From Cellvibrio sp. (GTDB lineage: Bacteria > Pseudomonadota > Gammaproteobacteria > Pseudomonadales > Cellvibrionaceae), in contig JADJRD010000001.1 in assembly GCA_016712405.1 (NCBI GenBank), positions 248,001 to 312,000 of the forward strand: DNA of 64,000 bases, given 5' to 3'. Numbering within the stretch: position 1 is the stretch's first letter; the number at the start of each line of letters is the position of its first letter. Below, in pieces: positions 16,939 to 25,917 of this stretch. The translations under genes were made by a program, and so were the position numbers. The notes below the pieces were generated by a model. That model saw only the letters and a list, made by a program, of their open reading frames with translations. It was not told the DNA's origin and did not search any database.

Positions 16939-17968
16939 GCTGTTTAAGCGTCTGGTTATTATTGTCTTCATCATGCTTGTTTTGGGTGGGATGGTTATCG
17001 GCTATGGTTGGATCTATTGGCAGGAATGGATGCATAAGCCTTTGCCGATTCCAAAAGATGGCATCACTATTCATCTGGAAAAAGGGCAAACCTTAAGTCA
17101 TGTATTAAATGAGTTGTCGCAGCAGAAAATGTTAGCTTATCCAAAACCTTTACGTTGGTATGCGCAATTACAACAGCAAACCAACGTGCATCAAGGTGAA
17201 TATTTTTTGCCGCAAGGTATTACTCCCGCTGCATTATTAGAAAAACTGAATAAGGGCGAAATACGTTTGTATCAAATTAGGTTTGTAGAGGGTTGGACAA
17301 TCAAACAGGTTTTAGCAGCATTGGCTGCTCAAGATAAAATTACACCTGATACAAAAAATCTTTCAGTCGATGAGATAGCCAAAAAACTGGGTATAGAAAA
17401 TGGCCAGTTAGAAGGCTGGATTTTTCCAGATACCTATAGTTTTAGTCGTAATAGCAGCGATCTGGATGTGTTACAACAAGCGCATAAGAAAATGCGTGGT
17501 TTGTTGGACGAAAAATGGAAATCCCGTGCAGAAAATCTACCTTACAAAACCGCCTATGAAGCCTTGATCATGGCGTCAATCATTGAAAAAGAAACTGGCC
17601 ATGCCAGCGAGCGTGATCAGATTGCTGGTGTGTTTGTTCGACGTTTGCAACAGGGGATTAAATTACAAACGGATCCAACGGTGATTTATGGAATGGGTGA
17701 TGCATACAAGGGCAGGATTCGTAGAAAGGATCTAAACACACCAACAGCCTATAACACCTATACGATTTTCGGTTTACCTCCAACGCCCATCGCGATACCC
17801 AGCTTAGCTTCAATTGACGCTGCATTGCATCCGGCGGCAGGCAATGCCCTTTATTTTGTCGCTAAAGGGGATGGTACCAGTGAATTTTCAGCAACACTCC
17901 AAGAGCACAATGCAGCCGTGCGACGTTTTCAGTTAAAGCGTCGTAGTGATTATCGGTCTGCTCCTTAA
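16925..17968 (+). CDS. mltG: Endolytic murein transglycosylase MltG
   Basis: MltG cleaves nascent peptidoglycan strands at the inner membrane. The 347-residue product starts at ATG 16925 (MSLRKLFKRLVI), 14 bases inside pabC; the longer frame from 16853 overlaps pabC too deeply. It has one N-terminal membrane helix (about residues 9-32), a LysM-like segment, then the YceG catalytic domain with ASIIEKETG, in which Glu is catalytic, and LQTDPTVIYG. The genes tmk and holB, which often follow mltG, are not present; a palindromic repeat and glnS come next. Confidence 0.93.
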   Translation: MSLRKLFKRLVIIVFIMLVLGGMVIGYGWIYWQEWMHKPLPIPKDGITIHLEKGQTLSHVLNELSQQKMLAYPKPLRWYAQLQQQTNVHQGEYFLPQGITPAALLEKLNKGEIRLYQIRFVEGWTIKQVLAALAAQDKITPDTKNLSVDEIAKKLGIENGQLEGWIFPDTYSFSRNSSDLDVLQQAHKKMRGLLDEKWKSRAENLPYKTAYEALIMASIIEKETGHASERDQIAGVFVRRLQQGIKLQTDPTVIYGMGDAYKGRIRRKDLNTPTAYNTYTIFGLPPTPIAIPSLASIDAALHPAAGNALYFVAKGDGTSEFSATLQEHNAAVRRFQLKRRSDYRSAP

Positions 17969-17980
17969 ACTTAAAACAAG

Positions 17981-18027
17981 CCCCACCTTAACCCTCCCCC
18001 TTCGTAAGGGGGGCGCTAGGAGGGGGT
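17981..18027. repeat. GC-rich palindromic repeat, copy 1
   Basis: This 47-base element starts CCCCACCTTAACCCTCCCCC and ends GGGGGGCGCTAGGAGGGGGT, so the two halves are nearly complementary around TTCGTAAG. It belongs to the same family as the copies at 46302, 54851 and 60003. It lies 12 bases after mltG and could also act as a transcript-stabilising or terminating stem. Confidence 0.85.
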
Positions 18028-18113
18028 TTGGATTTCCCAAAGTCCATCATCATAGTTACAATGCAAACAATTTTTAAATCCCATCCATTTTAAATCCAAT
18101 CATTGAGTGATTT

Positions 18114-19811
18114 ATGTCCGCGACAGATTCAACTGAAAAGCCTTCATCCAAGCCTATGCATTTTATCCAAAATATTATTTCGCAGGATCTCGCATCGGGT
18201 TTACATCAAAAAATTGCGACCCGTTTTCCGCCGGAACCCAATGGTTATTTACATATTGGGCATGCAAAATCCATTTGCCTGAATTTTGGCATGGCGGAAG
18301 AATTTGGTGGTGCTTGCAATCTGCGTTTTGATGACACCAATCCCGAAAAAGAAAATGAAGAATTCGTTAACTCAATTATGGAAGATGTGAAATGGTTAGG
18401 TTTCAACTGGAATGGAAAAGTTAAATACACGTCGGATTATTTTGATCAGCTTTTTGATTGGGCGATTCATTTAATCAAAAATGGTAAAGCCTTTGTTTGT
18501 AATTTATCCGCTGATGAAATGCAGCGTTATCGTGGAAATTTTAATGAGCCTGGCAAAAACAGCCCTTATCGCGATCGCAGTGTCGAAGAAAATTTAGCGG
18601 TGTTTGAAAAAATGCGTGCAGGTGAATTTGAAGAAGGCACTTGTTCTTTGCGTGCGAAAATCGATATGGCATCGCCCAATATTAATTTGCGTGACCCAAT
18701 TTTATATCGCATTAAAAAAGCGCATCACCATCAAACGGGTGACAAGTGGTGCATTTATCCATCCTACGATTTTGCGCATGGTCAAAGTGATGCGATTGAA
18801 GGAATCACACATTCCATTTGCACGTTGGAATTTGAAGATCACAAACCACTCTACAATTGGTTTATTGAAAATCTTCCTGTGCCTGCAATCCCTCGTCAAT
18901 ATGAATTTGCTCGACTCAATATTAATTATGCGGTCACCAGTAAGCGTAAGTTGAAACAGTTAGTCGATGAAAATTATGTGGATGGCTGGAATGATCCACG
19001 CATGCCCACAATTTCTGGTATGCGTCGTCGAGGATTTACGCCAGCTTCTTTACGCAATTTTTGTGAGCGTATAGGTGTCACTCGTTCTGACAGTGTCGTC
19101 GATGTCGGTATGCTCGAGTTTTGTGTGCGTGATGATTTGGATAAGAATGCGCCACGCGCCATGTGTGTGTTGCAACCTTTAAAATTAACTCTGACTAATT
19201 ATCCTGCGGATAAAACCGAAGTATTGACATTGCATAATCATCCCAGTCGTGAAGATTTGGGGGATCGTGAAATCATTTTTTCCAATACTTTATTTATCGA
19301 ACAAGAAGATTTTCGTGAAGAGGCTAATAAAAAATACAAGCGTTTAGTGTTAGGCAAGCGTGTTCGTTTGCGCGGTGCTTACGTAATTGAAGCTGAGTCT
19401 GTTGTAAAAGATGCGAGCGGAAATATTATCGAAGTTTTGGCAAAAGTTATTGAGGGCACTTTGGGTAAAGACCCGGAAGACGGCGTAAAGCCAAAAGGCG
19501 TTATTCATTGGGTGTCAGCAAATCACAATCTTAATTGCGAAGTGCGTTTATATGATCGCCTGTTTAACGATGAAGCTCCAGACGCAGGTGGTAAAAACTT
19601 TTTGGATGCTATGAATCCTAATAACTTGCAGATTCTAGAAAACTGCAAAGCTGAACCCAGTTTGGCAAAAGCAATAGTAGGGCAGGGATTCCAATTTGAA
19701 CGACAAGGTTATTTTTGTTTGGATAGTAAATACTCCACACAAGAAAAATTGGTATTCAATCGAACAATTAGTTTGAAAGACAGTTTTGCAAAAACGGAAG
19801 AGCAGGAATAA
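18114..19811 (+). CDS. glnS: Glutaminyl-tRNA synthetase
   Basis: GlnRS is a class I enzyme that charges tRNA-Gln. The 565-residue length is normal. It has the GlnRS/GluRS N-terminal block TRFPPEPNGYLHIGHAKS (HIGH at residues 47-50) and RFDDTNPEKENEEFV. The second nucleotide-binding loop is VTSKRKL, a variant of the usual VMSKRKL. The C-terminal beta-barrel anticodon domain is complete. The spacing to cysS is eight bases, so the two synthetases are probably cotranscribed. Confidence 0.96.
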   Translation: MSATDSTEKPSSKPMHFIQNIISQDLASGLHQKIATRFPPEPNGYLHIGHAKSICLNFGMAEEFGGACNLRFDDTNPEKENEEFVNSIMEDVKWLGFNWNGKVKYTSDYFDQLFDWAIHLIKNGKAFVCNLSADEMQRYRGNFNEPGKNSPYRDRSVEENLAVFEKMRAGEFEEGTCSLRAKIDMASPNINLRDPILYRIKKAHHHQTGDKWCIYPSYDFAHGQSDAIEGITHSICTLEFEDHKPLYNWFIENLPVPAIPRQYEFARLNINYAVTSKRKLKQLVDENYVDGWNDPRMPTISGMRRRGFTPASLRNFCERIGVTRSDSVVDVGMLEFCVRDDLDKNAPRAMCVLQPLKLTLTNYPADKTEVLTLHNHPSREDLGDREIIFSNTLFIEQEDFREEANKKYKRLVLGKRVRLRGAYVIEAESVVKDASGNIIEVLAKVIEGTLGKDPEDGVKPKGVIHWVSANHNLNCEVRLYDRLFNDEAPDAGGKNFLDAMNPNNLQILENCKAEPSLAKAIVGQGFQFERQGYFCLDSKYSTQEKLVFNRTISLKDSFAKTEEQE

Positions 19812-19819
19812 TCAACATC

Positions 19820-21220
19820 ATGCTACAAATTTACAACACACTAACGCGACAAAAAGAAGTTTTTAAGCCGATTCATCCTGGAAAAATTTCCATGTATGTT
19901 TGCGGTATTACGGTTTATGACTATTGCCATATTGGTCACGCGAGGACTTCAATTGCCTTTGATGTGGTCGCGAGATTTTTGCGAAGTCAGGGATGGGATT
20001 TAAATTACGTTCATAATATTACTGACATAGATGACAAAATTATTCGTCGCTCAAATGAATTGGGCGAAAAATTTGATGCGTTAACCAAGCGTTTTATCGA
20101 TGCCATGCATGACGATGAGCAAAAATTGGGAATTCTTCCGCCGACAGTTGAGCCCCGTGCAACAGAATTTATAGAGCCGATTATTGAAATAGTGAAGTCA
20201 CTGGTCGACAAAGGTCATGCTTATCCAGCAACTAATGGCGATGTTTATTACCGCGTAAACAGTTTTAAAGAATACGGCAAACTCTCCAATAAAAATGTTG
20301 ACGAGTTGATGGCGGGTGCTCGCATTGAAGTTGATGAAATTAAAGAAGATCCACGTGATTTTGTATTGTGGAAAGCATCAAAAGCGGGTGAGCCCTCATG
20401 GTCATCACCTTGGGGTGCAGGGCGCCCCGGCTGGCATATAGAATGTTCGGCAATGGCTAAAAAATGCTGCGGTGAACAATTGGATATTCACGGTGGTGGT
20501 GCCGATTTGCAATTTCCTCATCATGAAAACGAAATCGCGCAAAGTGAAGCAGCGAGTGGCCACAATTATGTGAATTACTGGATGCACGCCGCGCCTTTAC
20601 GTGTTGATGGCGTGAAGATGTCCAAATCCTTAAATAATTTTTTTACGATTCGTGATGTGTTAGAAAAGTATCATCCTGAAGTGGTACGTTTTTTTCTGAT
20701 TAGCAGTCACTATCGCAGCCCTATTAATTATTCTGAAGATAATCTGATTGAGGCACGAGTAGGCATAGAGCGTTTTTATACTGCTCTTCGTGATTATGTC
20801 AGTGTTCAGCCCACTGATTTGTCGAGCATGCAAAATAGTGAGTATTACAAAAGCTTTGTCGAAGCTATGAATGATGATTTCAATACTCGCGTGGCTTTGG
20901 CGGTGATGTACGATTTGGTACGTGACGTAAATACAGCTGCAAAATCTGATATTCAACTTGCAGAAAAGCTGGTGGGTGAATTAAAAGCTATGGCGGCAAT
21001 ATTAGGTATTTTGCAATCTAATCCAACAGAATTTTTGCAGTCCGGCTCTTCTGACGGTATTTCCGCCGAAAGAGTAGAGAGTTTAATCGCAGAACGTATT
21101 CAATCGAAAAAAGATAAAAACTATGCGCGTGCAGATGAAATCCGTAAAGCGCTACTTGCTGCTGGCGTCGTCATCGAAGATGCCAAAGATGGTACCACGA
21201 AATGGCGTAGAGAGATTTAA
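19820..21220 (+). CDS. cysS: Cysteinyl-tRNA synthetase
   Basis: CysRS activates cysteine with help from an active-site zinc. The 466-residue product has the zinc ligand Cys28 in MYVCGITVYDYCHIGH, followed by HIGH at 37-40. The second zinc segment WHIECSAMA and HGGGADLQFPHHENEIAQSE come next, and KMSKSLNN is the second class I signature. It follows glnS closely and precedes two small unknown genes. Confidence 0.97.
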   Translation: MLQIYNTLTRQKEVFKPIHPGKISMYVCGITVYDYCHIGHARTSIAFDVVARFLRSQGWDLNYVHNITDIDDKIIRRSNELGEKFDALTKRFIDAMHDDEQKLGILPPTVEPRATEFIEPIIEIVKSLVDKGHAYPATNGDVYYRVNSFKEYGKLSNKNVDELMAGARIEVDEIKEDPRDFVLWKASKAGEPSWSSPWGAGRPGWHIECSAMAKKCCGEQLDIHGGGADLQFPHHENEIAQSEAASGHNYVNYWMHAAPLRVDGVKMSKSLNNFFTIRDVLEKYHPEVVRFFLISSHYRSPINYSEDNLIEARVGIERFYTALRDYVSVQPTDLSSMQNSEYYKSFVEAMNDDFNTRVALAVMYDLVRDVNTAAKSDIQLAEKLVGELKAMAAILGILQSNPTEFLQSGSSDGISAERVESLIAERIQSKKDKNYARADEIRKALLAAGVVIEDAKDGTTKWRREI

Positions 21221-21225
21221 GAATC

Positions 21226-21435
21226 GTGAAGAATTGGCGTAAATCTATCTTTGGAAATCGCGGTTTCGGCGTGAACATGTTGGCTTGTTTCTGTTTTATT
21301 ATGCTAGCCGGTTATGGTTGGGGTTTGGGTTGTTTTGATGTAGGAAAATATTTTTTAATGTTTTTATTGGTTCTGGCTATTATTTTGGTTCCTGCTTTTA
21401 TTTTAGGTTATTTGTTAAGGAAGCTTCGTAAATAA
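21226..21435 (+). CDS. Small hypothetical membrane protein
   Basis: This 69-residue product starts at GTG 21226, five bases after cysS. It has two hydrophobic segments (about residues 17-35 and 42-63) and a basic tail LLRKLRK. I do not recognise a family. The position between cysS and the HEAT-repeat gene, with short gaps and the same strand, suggests a shared transcript. The start and expression are uncertain. Confidence 0.5.
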   Translation: MKNWRKSIFGNRGFGVNMLACFCFIMLAGYGWGLGCFDVGKYFLMFLLVLAIILVPAFILGYLLRKLRK

Positions 21436-21454
21436 ATAATAATCGATTTTTACT

Positions 21455-22297
21455 ATGAAAAAACGCTTCGATTTGAAATTAGAAAATGATTCCACAAAAA
21501 GTCGTGTGGTGGTGGAAGCGTATCGAAAAGTTATTGTGCAGGAAGATTTTGAAGAGAGTTTGGCGCTGGTACATTATCGAGGTGGTGAAGAAGAATTTTT
21601 ATTGGGTGTTCAATATCTTCAAAGTGACGATTTTATTGATCGAATTGTTGGTGCTGACATTTTGGGGCAATTGGGTTGGGCGGATCAGACCTATAGGGAA
21701 GAAAGTGTAGATCTTCTCATTCCTCTGTTGCGTGATGGCGAAGCCTCTGTTGTTCACGCCGTTTGTTGTGCGCTGGGGCATAGGCATCATGTTAAATCTT
21801 TACCCTACATTATCGGTTTGGCTGATAGCTCGGCAGGTTTAATCAGGCTTGGCGTTGCGCAGGCATTGTTAGGTTTTGAATCGGATGATGCGATTAATAC
21901 CTTAATTTTTTTATCGAAAGATTCGGATATTGATGTCCGTAACTGGGCGATGTTTGGATTGGCTACGCAAATTGAAACTGATACTGATGTTGTTCGTGAT
22001 GCATTGTTGGCAGGAGCATCGGATAGTGATTTTGAAGTGCGTGGTGAGGCTTTGGTGGGGCTTGCTGCCAGAAAGGATTTAAGAGTCGTCGATTTACTTT
22101 TAAAAGAGTGGAGCAGTCATTCTGGAATTAGCATCTTAAGCCTGGAAGCCGCAGAAGAAATTGCGAACCCTCGATTATATTCTCGACTAGCGTATTTTGT
22201 GGAAACGCTGGATTGTGAAGGTGATAGTTTATTTGAGACACAATTGCACAGTGCTTTAGAAGCCTGCAAACCGAAAATCAAGTCAGTGATAAACTAA
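21455..22297 (+). CDS. HEAT-repeat domain protein
   Basis: The 280-residue protein consists of repeated helical pairs of about 30 residues of the HEAT type, such as ADILGQLGWADQTYREESVDLLIPLL, AVCCALGHRHHVKSLPYIIGL and WAMFGLATQIETDTDVVRDALL. HEAT proteins are scaffolds for protein-protein contacts; no catalytic part is visible. It ends just before a strong bidirectional terminator. Its partner cannot be inferred from the neighbours. Confidence 0.75.
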   Translation: MKKRFDLKLENDSTKSRVVVEAYRKVIVQEDFEESLALVHYRGGEEEFLLGVQYLQSDDFIDRIVGADILGQLGWADQTYREESVDLLIPLLRDGEASVVHAVCCALGHRHHVKSLPYIIGLADSSAGLIRLGVAQALLGFESDDAINTLIFLSKDSDIDVRNWAMFGLATQIETDTDVVRDALLAGASDSDFEVRGEALVGLAARKDLRVVDLLLKEWSSHSGISILSLEAAEEIANPRLYSRLAYFVETLDCEGDSLFETQLHSALEACKPKIKSVIN

Positions 22298-22303
22298 TTT
22301 GTA

Positions 22304-22336
22304 TAAAAAAAGAGACGCAATTGCGTCTCTTTTTTC
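22304..22336. terminator. Bidirectional rho-independent terminator
   Basis: AAAAAAGAGACGCAA is followed immediately by its perfect complement TTGCGTCTCTTTTTT. It separates the HEAT-repeat gene (plus) from the PhoX-like gene (minus) and should terminate both. Confidence 0.9.
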
Positions 22337-22359
22337 ATTTTTTATCCTGAAAAATAAAT

Positions 22360-23922
22360 TTACTGTTTCCACCAATTTTTTGGCCAGTTTTTCATTTTGT
22401 GAGCAGTTTCCAATAACCATACGAAGTTGTAATCATGAGCACTGGTACAAGTGCTCTCGTATGCGCGTTTATGGTGATCCCATTTTTTGAAATGTTCTTT
22501 TTCCTCTGAGCAGAGTGGTGGAACGGTTGTGGTTAAATCAAATTCCCAGATCGCATCGCCTAAACCATTGGGTACTTTTGCTAAATCAGTCGAAGCAGGG
22601 TGTTGAACGGAAATAACAAACTTGGTTGGATCTGCGGGATTAAAAATCATTCCTGTAGCTTCAGATCCGCCAACTTGCACACTCATAAAGTGATCGAGTG
22701 ATTCAGCAACGCCGTCATTATTTGTATCGCGAGCAAACCAGATGTCACCACCAACCGAATCGCCATTGGGTGAGTCTTCAATCACATAGATATTTCCTAA
22801 AGCATCTTGGGCTAAATTATCCGGTGAATTTAATACGCCAGTGGTTGATTGGAAGCCCTGATTTTTTGGTGTATTTTTTTCAGATAAATATTCACGCACA
22901 ATGACTTTATCTTTATTGATGACTTCAACGGAATAAACAGCTTGTTCAGAAGTGGCTGTGAAATAAAACGCTTCACGACCATTCGCTAATTTGCCCACTT
23001 CCATATCTTCTGGGCGACCGTAAGGTGTACCACCGGCTTCATCAGCTGAGAGACGGCCACCCATATTGTTGTTATTGAAAGGACTTGTTGGGGTGAGAGG
23101 AGTTCCACTGGCATCAGTCAAGGGAATCCATGTTCCTGCGCCAACGCGAGATTGTGACAGATTGGCAGTTGCATTCCAGTTGCCTTTTACATCACCTTTA
23201 AATTCGTCAATTGCTAATACAAATGTTTGACCCTTGGTGTAATCACCGGCTTTGGTCATCACAAATTTGTAAATAGAGCCTGAATTATATTCATCAATAA
23301 AATAAATAGTCTCTTTGAATTTGTTGCTAAAGTTAACGCCTTCGTGTGCAACGTTAGCAATACTTTCCATTTCGCGGTATTGAATGTCTGCAACTGGTGC
23401 CATTGGATTTAAAATTTCTATAATGCGACCTTGACCAGCCCACTCTTCACCTAACCAAAGTGTTCCATTGGGAGTGAAACGTGCTGGGTCAAATGCACCA
23501 AAATCTTTTGACCAATTACCATTTAATCCTTGTTGATCTCCCGCAAAAATAACTTCACTTTTATCGGTTTGGGTGTCATAGCGTGAAGCACCGGCACCGA
23601 ATGGGGTTTCGTGCGGAATAAAAATATATCGGCCGCTTGGATCATAAGCCAACATATCAAACATTGAACCTGATGTGCCTGCATCAACGCGAATAATAGA
23701 TTGTGTAACATCCGCCTCAATTTCTTTCATGCTAGTAAGATTTTTAGTGGTGACGCCTGCGGGTATCACCCAAGGATTATTTAATTCATTAATGTGATTG
23801 GGTGCCGCAACGCTGGCAGAGTGAGTTAATGGATTAAAAAATGTATCGGTACCGGCACTGGCGACTTGTGCAAAACCCACCAATGCAAGCGCAATACTCA
23901 ATTTGCTGAATGCGTATTTCAT
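22360..23922 (-). CDS. PhoX-like (DUF839) secreted phosphatase-family protein
   Basis: The 520-residue protein has a Sec signal peptide (cleavage likely after ASA, residue 23). The PhoX/DUF839 beta-propeller follows: AYDPSGRYIFIPHE early, GRPEDMEV (the RxE metal-site motif of PhoX) and NSPDNLAQDALGNIYVIEDSPNGD. PhoX enzymes are calcium/iron phosphomonoesterases, usually induced by phosphate starvation. PhoX is normally exported by Tat with a twin-arginine signal; this signal (MKYAFSKLSIALALVG) lacks one, so it may be a divergent non-PhoX member. An extra Lys/Trp/His-rich tail of about 50 residues with two cysteines is unusual. A 12-base inverted repeat covers its ribosome binding site. Confidence 0.72.
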   Translation of the reverse strand: MKYAFSKLSIALALVGFAQVASAGTDTFFNPLTHSASVAAPNHINELNNPWVIPAGVTTKNLTSMKEIEADVTQSIIRVDAGTSGSMFDMLAYDPSGRYIFIPHETPFGAGASRYDTQTDKSEVIFAGDQQGLNGNWSKDFGAFDPARFTPNGTLWLGEEWAGQGRIIEILNPMAPVADIQYREMESIANVAHEGVNFSNKFKETIYFIDEYNSGSIYKFVMTKAGDYTKGQTFVLAIDEFKGDVKGNWNATANLSQSRVGAGTWIPLTDASGTPLTPTSPFNNNNMGGRLSADEAGGTPYGRPEDMEVGKLANGREAFYFTATSEQAVYSVEVINKDKVIVREYLSEKNTPKNQGFQSTTGVLNSPDNLAQDALGNIYVIEDSPNGDSVGGDIWFARDTNNDGVAESLDHFMSVQVGGSEATGMIFNPADPTKFVISVQHPASTDLAKVPNGLGDAIWEFDLTTTVPPLCSEEKEHFKKWDHHKRAYESTCTSAHDYNFVWLLETAHKMKNWPKNWWKQ

Positions 23923-23924
23923 GA

Positions 23925-23974
23925 AATTCTCCGGAGTATGTTATCTAGATTAGAGCGCTTGGCTCCGGAGAATT
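23925..23974 (-). promoter_or_regulatory. Inverted repeat sequestering the ribosome binding site of the PhoX-like gene
   Basis: AATTCTCCGGAG at 23925-23936 is perfectly complementary to CTCCGGAGAATT at 23963-23974, with 26 bases between. On the minus-strand transcript the 3' arm contains GGAG, six bases before the ATG at 23922. A folded stem would therefore hide the Shine-Dalgarno sequence. Each arm also contains the self-palindrome CTCCGGAG, so it could instead be a protein binding site. Confidence 0.6.
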
Positions 23975-24008
23975 GTGCAAACTAAGTGTGACTGTGTGAT
24001 TAAAGTTT

Positions 24009-24030
24009 GTTGACGTTTAGTTGACGTTTT
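24009..24030 (-). promoter_or_regulatory. Possible Pho box (two 11-base direct repeats)
   Basis: On the plus strand GTTGACGTTTA (24009-24019) is followed directly by GTTGACGTTTT (24020-24030). On the coding strand this gives GTCA repeated with an 11-base period, the geometry of PhoB binding sites (consensus CTGTCAT repeated every 11 bases). Only the GTCA core matches well. It lies about 90 bases upstream of the PhoX-like start and overlaps the stop codon of the di-heme gene. Confidence 0.4.
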
Positions 24031-25693
24031 TATTATCTACTACATCATTCGTTGATTTTATCTCGGTATCATTTTGCCATTGCAAACGAATATCCCAATG
24101 ATAAAAAGCAGAAGAGGGTAGAACAGGTGCTGTTTCGTTATCAACTTTTTTATAGACATTCAGAGGGGCGGTAATTCGTGCATCACGGCCATAAATGTAT
24201 GACTGTTCCATCACAATTGTTTTGTAAGCTTTATTTAATATCATTGCGCGTTCGCGACTGGGCGTAATTAATTCGTGAAGTGATTTGACGGATTGCACGG
24301 CATCACGTTTGACCTGGCCTTGTTGATCAAACCATTTTGTCAGCATTTCTTCATTGCTGCGGAATTCATCACCACCGCCGACTCGTTCAAAGTAGGTTAA
24401 AAACTCGCCTTGTTTTTCTCCATAAGTCGCTACGTCTTGTTGTTGATGCAAGTTGATGTAACCCCAACCTTTAGCGCCATCTATTTTACGGGCAAAACTA
24501 AAGGTTTTATCAATTGTGGAGCCGATAGTGTTATGGCAACCCATGCAGAAAAAATTTTCTTCAAACGTGTTGCCGCGCAATCGTCCATGAGAATCTTCTA
24601 TAAATCCACTCACTGACCAACCGGTACCATTGTCCAAACCATGATCACCAATTAAATGGTAGCCGGGTAAATTGCCGGCTTCTTTTTCAAAACCTTCCAA
24701 TTGATATTTTCGTGCATACACGGATTTTGGATAAGCCTTCCATTTACGCATATAACGCACTTCTTTCATGCGATTGGAATTCACTATAATTCCTTTTTTA
24801 TCGAACCCCAAATAACGAACTGTATGTAAAAATTCGGTTCCTTTTGGATAAAGATGGGTGTCGATAAATTCTTTATGTGCAGCACCAACATATTGATCTA
24901 CCTTTTTAATTTCTCGAATGATAGATAGCTTACCGTCTTGATTTAAATCGCTACCAATATTTTTTTCATTAATAGGCAAGCTGCCAATTTCGGAAAATCC
25001 TTTTATTTTGGCCTCCAATATCGCAAGGTTTGCACGATAAACGTCTTGTGAATATTTTTCCTGAGCATTTTGTTGATAGATTTTGGGTAAACGAATCATC
25101 ACATCGTCGGTACTGCCATTGGTTGGCCAGAATGTGCTAGGAAATGGTTTGTAATTAAAAGCTACCCAACCGGATTTATCTTTCGCGAATCCATATTGGT
25201 CAAAGGCTTTTTTGCCTTGTGTTAAATTTTTTAAATCAGGTATCCAACCTTTATAATCGGCTTGCGCTAAACGTTGAGCTAGTTCGCTGTAATTATCCTG
25301 ATTAACCCAATCCAAAATAGCGTTGTCAGAGATGGCGGCAACTGCTTGAGTTCTGTCTTGAAATAAATTTTTCCAATGATTGGTCATACCTTCATCACTG
25401 AAACTGTACGCAATTTGCAAAGCACCATCATTCATGGTGTTTTCGCGTCCGGTACGACTATTTTGATGGCAAACATAACAAGGGTTGTTAATGCCCTTGG
25501 TTTGTGTATAGCACTGCGGCGGAATGACGCCTTCACGGTTATAAACCCAATTTACCGGATGTGTATCCGGTTGCGGCGGTAATACGTCTGTATTCTTCAA
25601 CAGAATCAGTCGTTGTTGTTCATAGGGTGATATTTCTTTAGCCTGAGTAGAAACGGACAGCCCCAATAAAGCCAAAAAAAATATGCGAATCAT
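24017..25693 (-). CDS. Periplasmic di-heme c-type cytochrome-like protein
   Basis: The ATG at 25693 is chosen over 25729 because GGGAGG lies six bases upstream and it gives a clean signal peptide (MIRIFFLALLGLSVSTQA). The 558-residue mature region has two c-type heme sites: CYVCH about 50 residues in, and CMGCH near residue 380. I do not recognise the family beyond that. It precedes the PhoX-like gene by 94 bases on the same strand. Heme attachment would require the ccm system encoded at 2.7-8 kb. It probably takes part in electron transfer or oxidative modification in the periplasm, but the substrate is unknown. Confidence 0.7.
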   Translation of the reverse strand: MIRIFFLALLGLSVSTQAKEISPYEQQRLILLKNTDVLPPQPDTHPVNWVYNREGVIPPQCYTQTKGINNPCYVCHQNSRTGRENTMNDGALQIAYSFSDEGMTNHWKNLFQDRTQAVAAISDNAILDWVNQDNYSELAQRLAQADYKGWIPDLKNLTQGKKAFDQYGFAKDKSGWVAFNYKPFPSTFWPTNGSTDDVMIRLPKIYQQNAQEKYSQDVYRANLAILEAKIKGFSEIGSLPINEKNIGSDLNQDGKLSIIREIKKVDQYVGAAHKEFIDTHLYPKGTEFLHTVRYLGFDKKGIIVNSNRMKEVRYMRKWKAYPKSVYARKYQLEGFEKEAGNLPGYHLIGDHGLDNGTGWSVSGFIEDSHGRLRGNTFEENFFCMGCHNTIGSTIDKTFSFARKIDGAKGWGYINLHQQQDVATYGEKQGEFLTYFERVGGGDEFRSNEEMLTKWFDQQGQVKRDAVQSVKSLHELITPSRERAMILNKAYKTIVMEQSYIYGRDARITAPLNVYKKVDNETAPVLPSSAFYHWDIRLQWQNDTEIKSTNDVVDNKNVN

Positions 25694-25780
25694 GTGAGCC
25701 TCCCAAAATTTTAAGAAGGCTATCGACACCAGATGACTCTTTTATGACAGTTTAAGTCGATATTTCAGATCTATCTATGC

Positions 25781-25891
25781 TTAATCATGAAAATCCATCA
25801 ATACATTATTCACATTAACACTGTGTGATATAAGAACGATTATGATCAGTATCAACGCAACCACTGCAATAACCCATAATAATTTTTTCAT
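25781..25891 (-). CDS. Small single-helix membrane protein (36 aa)
   Basis: ATG at 25891 is preceded by GGAG seven bases upstream and opens a 36-codon frame, MKKLLWVIAVVALILIIIV then LISHSVNVNNVLMDFHD, ending with TAA at 25781-25783. It is a single membrane helix with a short polar tail. It begins 27 bases after the ABC permease gene, so it may belong to that transcript. A random frame of this length is possible, but the ribosome binding site and textbook membrane-helix composition support a real small protein. Confidence 0.5.
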   Translation of the reverse strand: MKKLLWVIAVVALILIIIVLISHSVNVNNVLMDFHD

Positions 25892-25917
25892 AACAATCTC
25901 CATTAATTAAATCTGAA

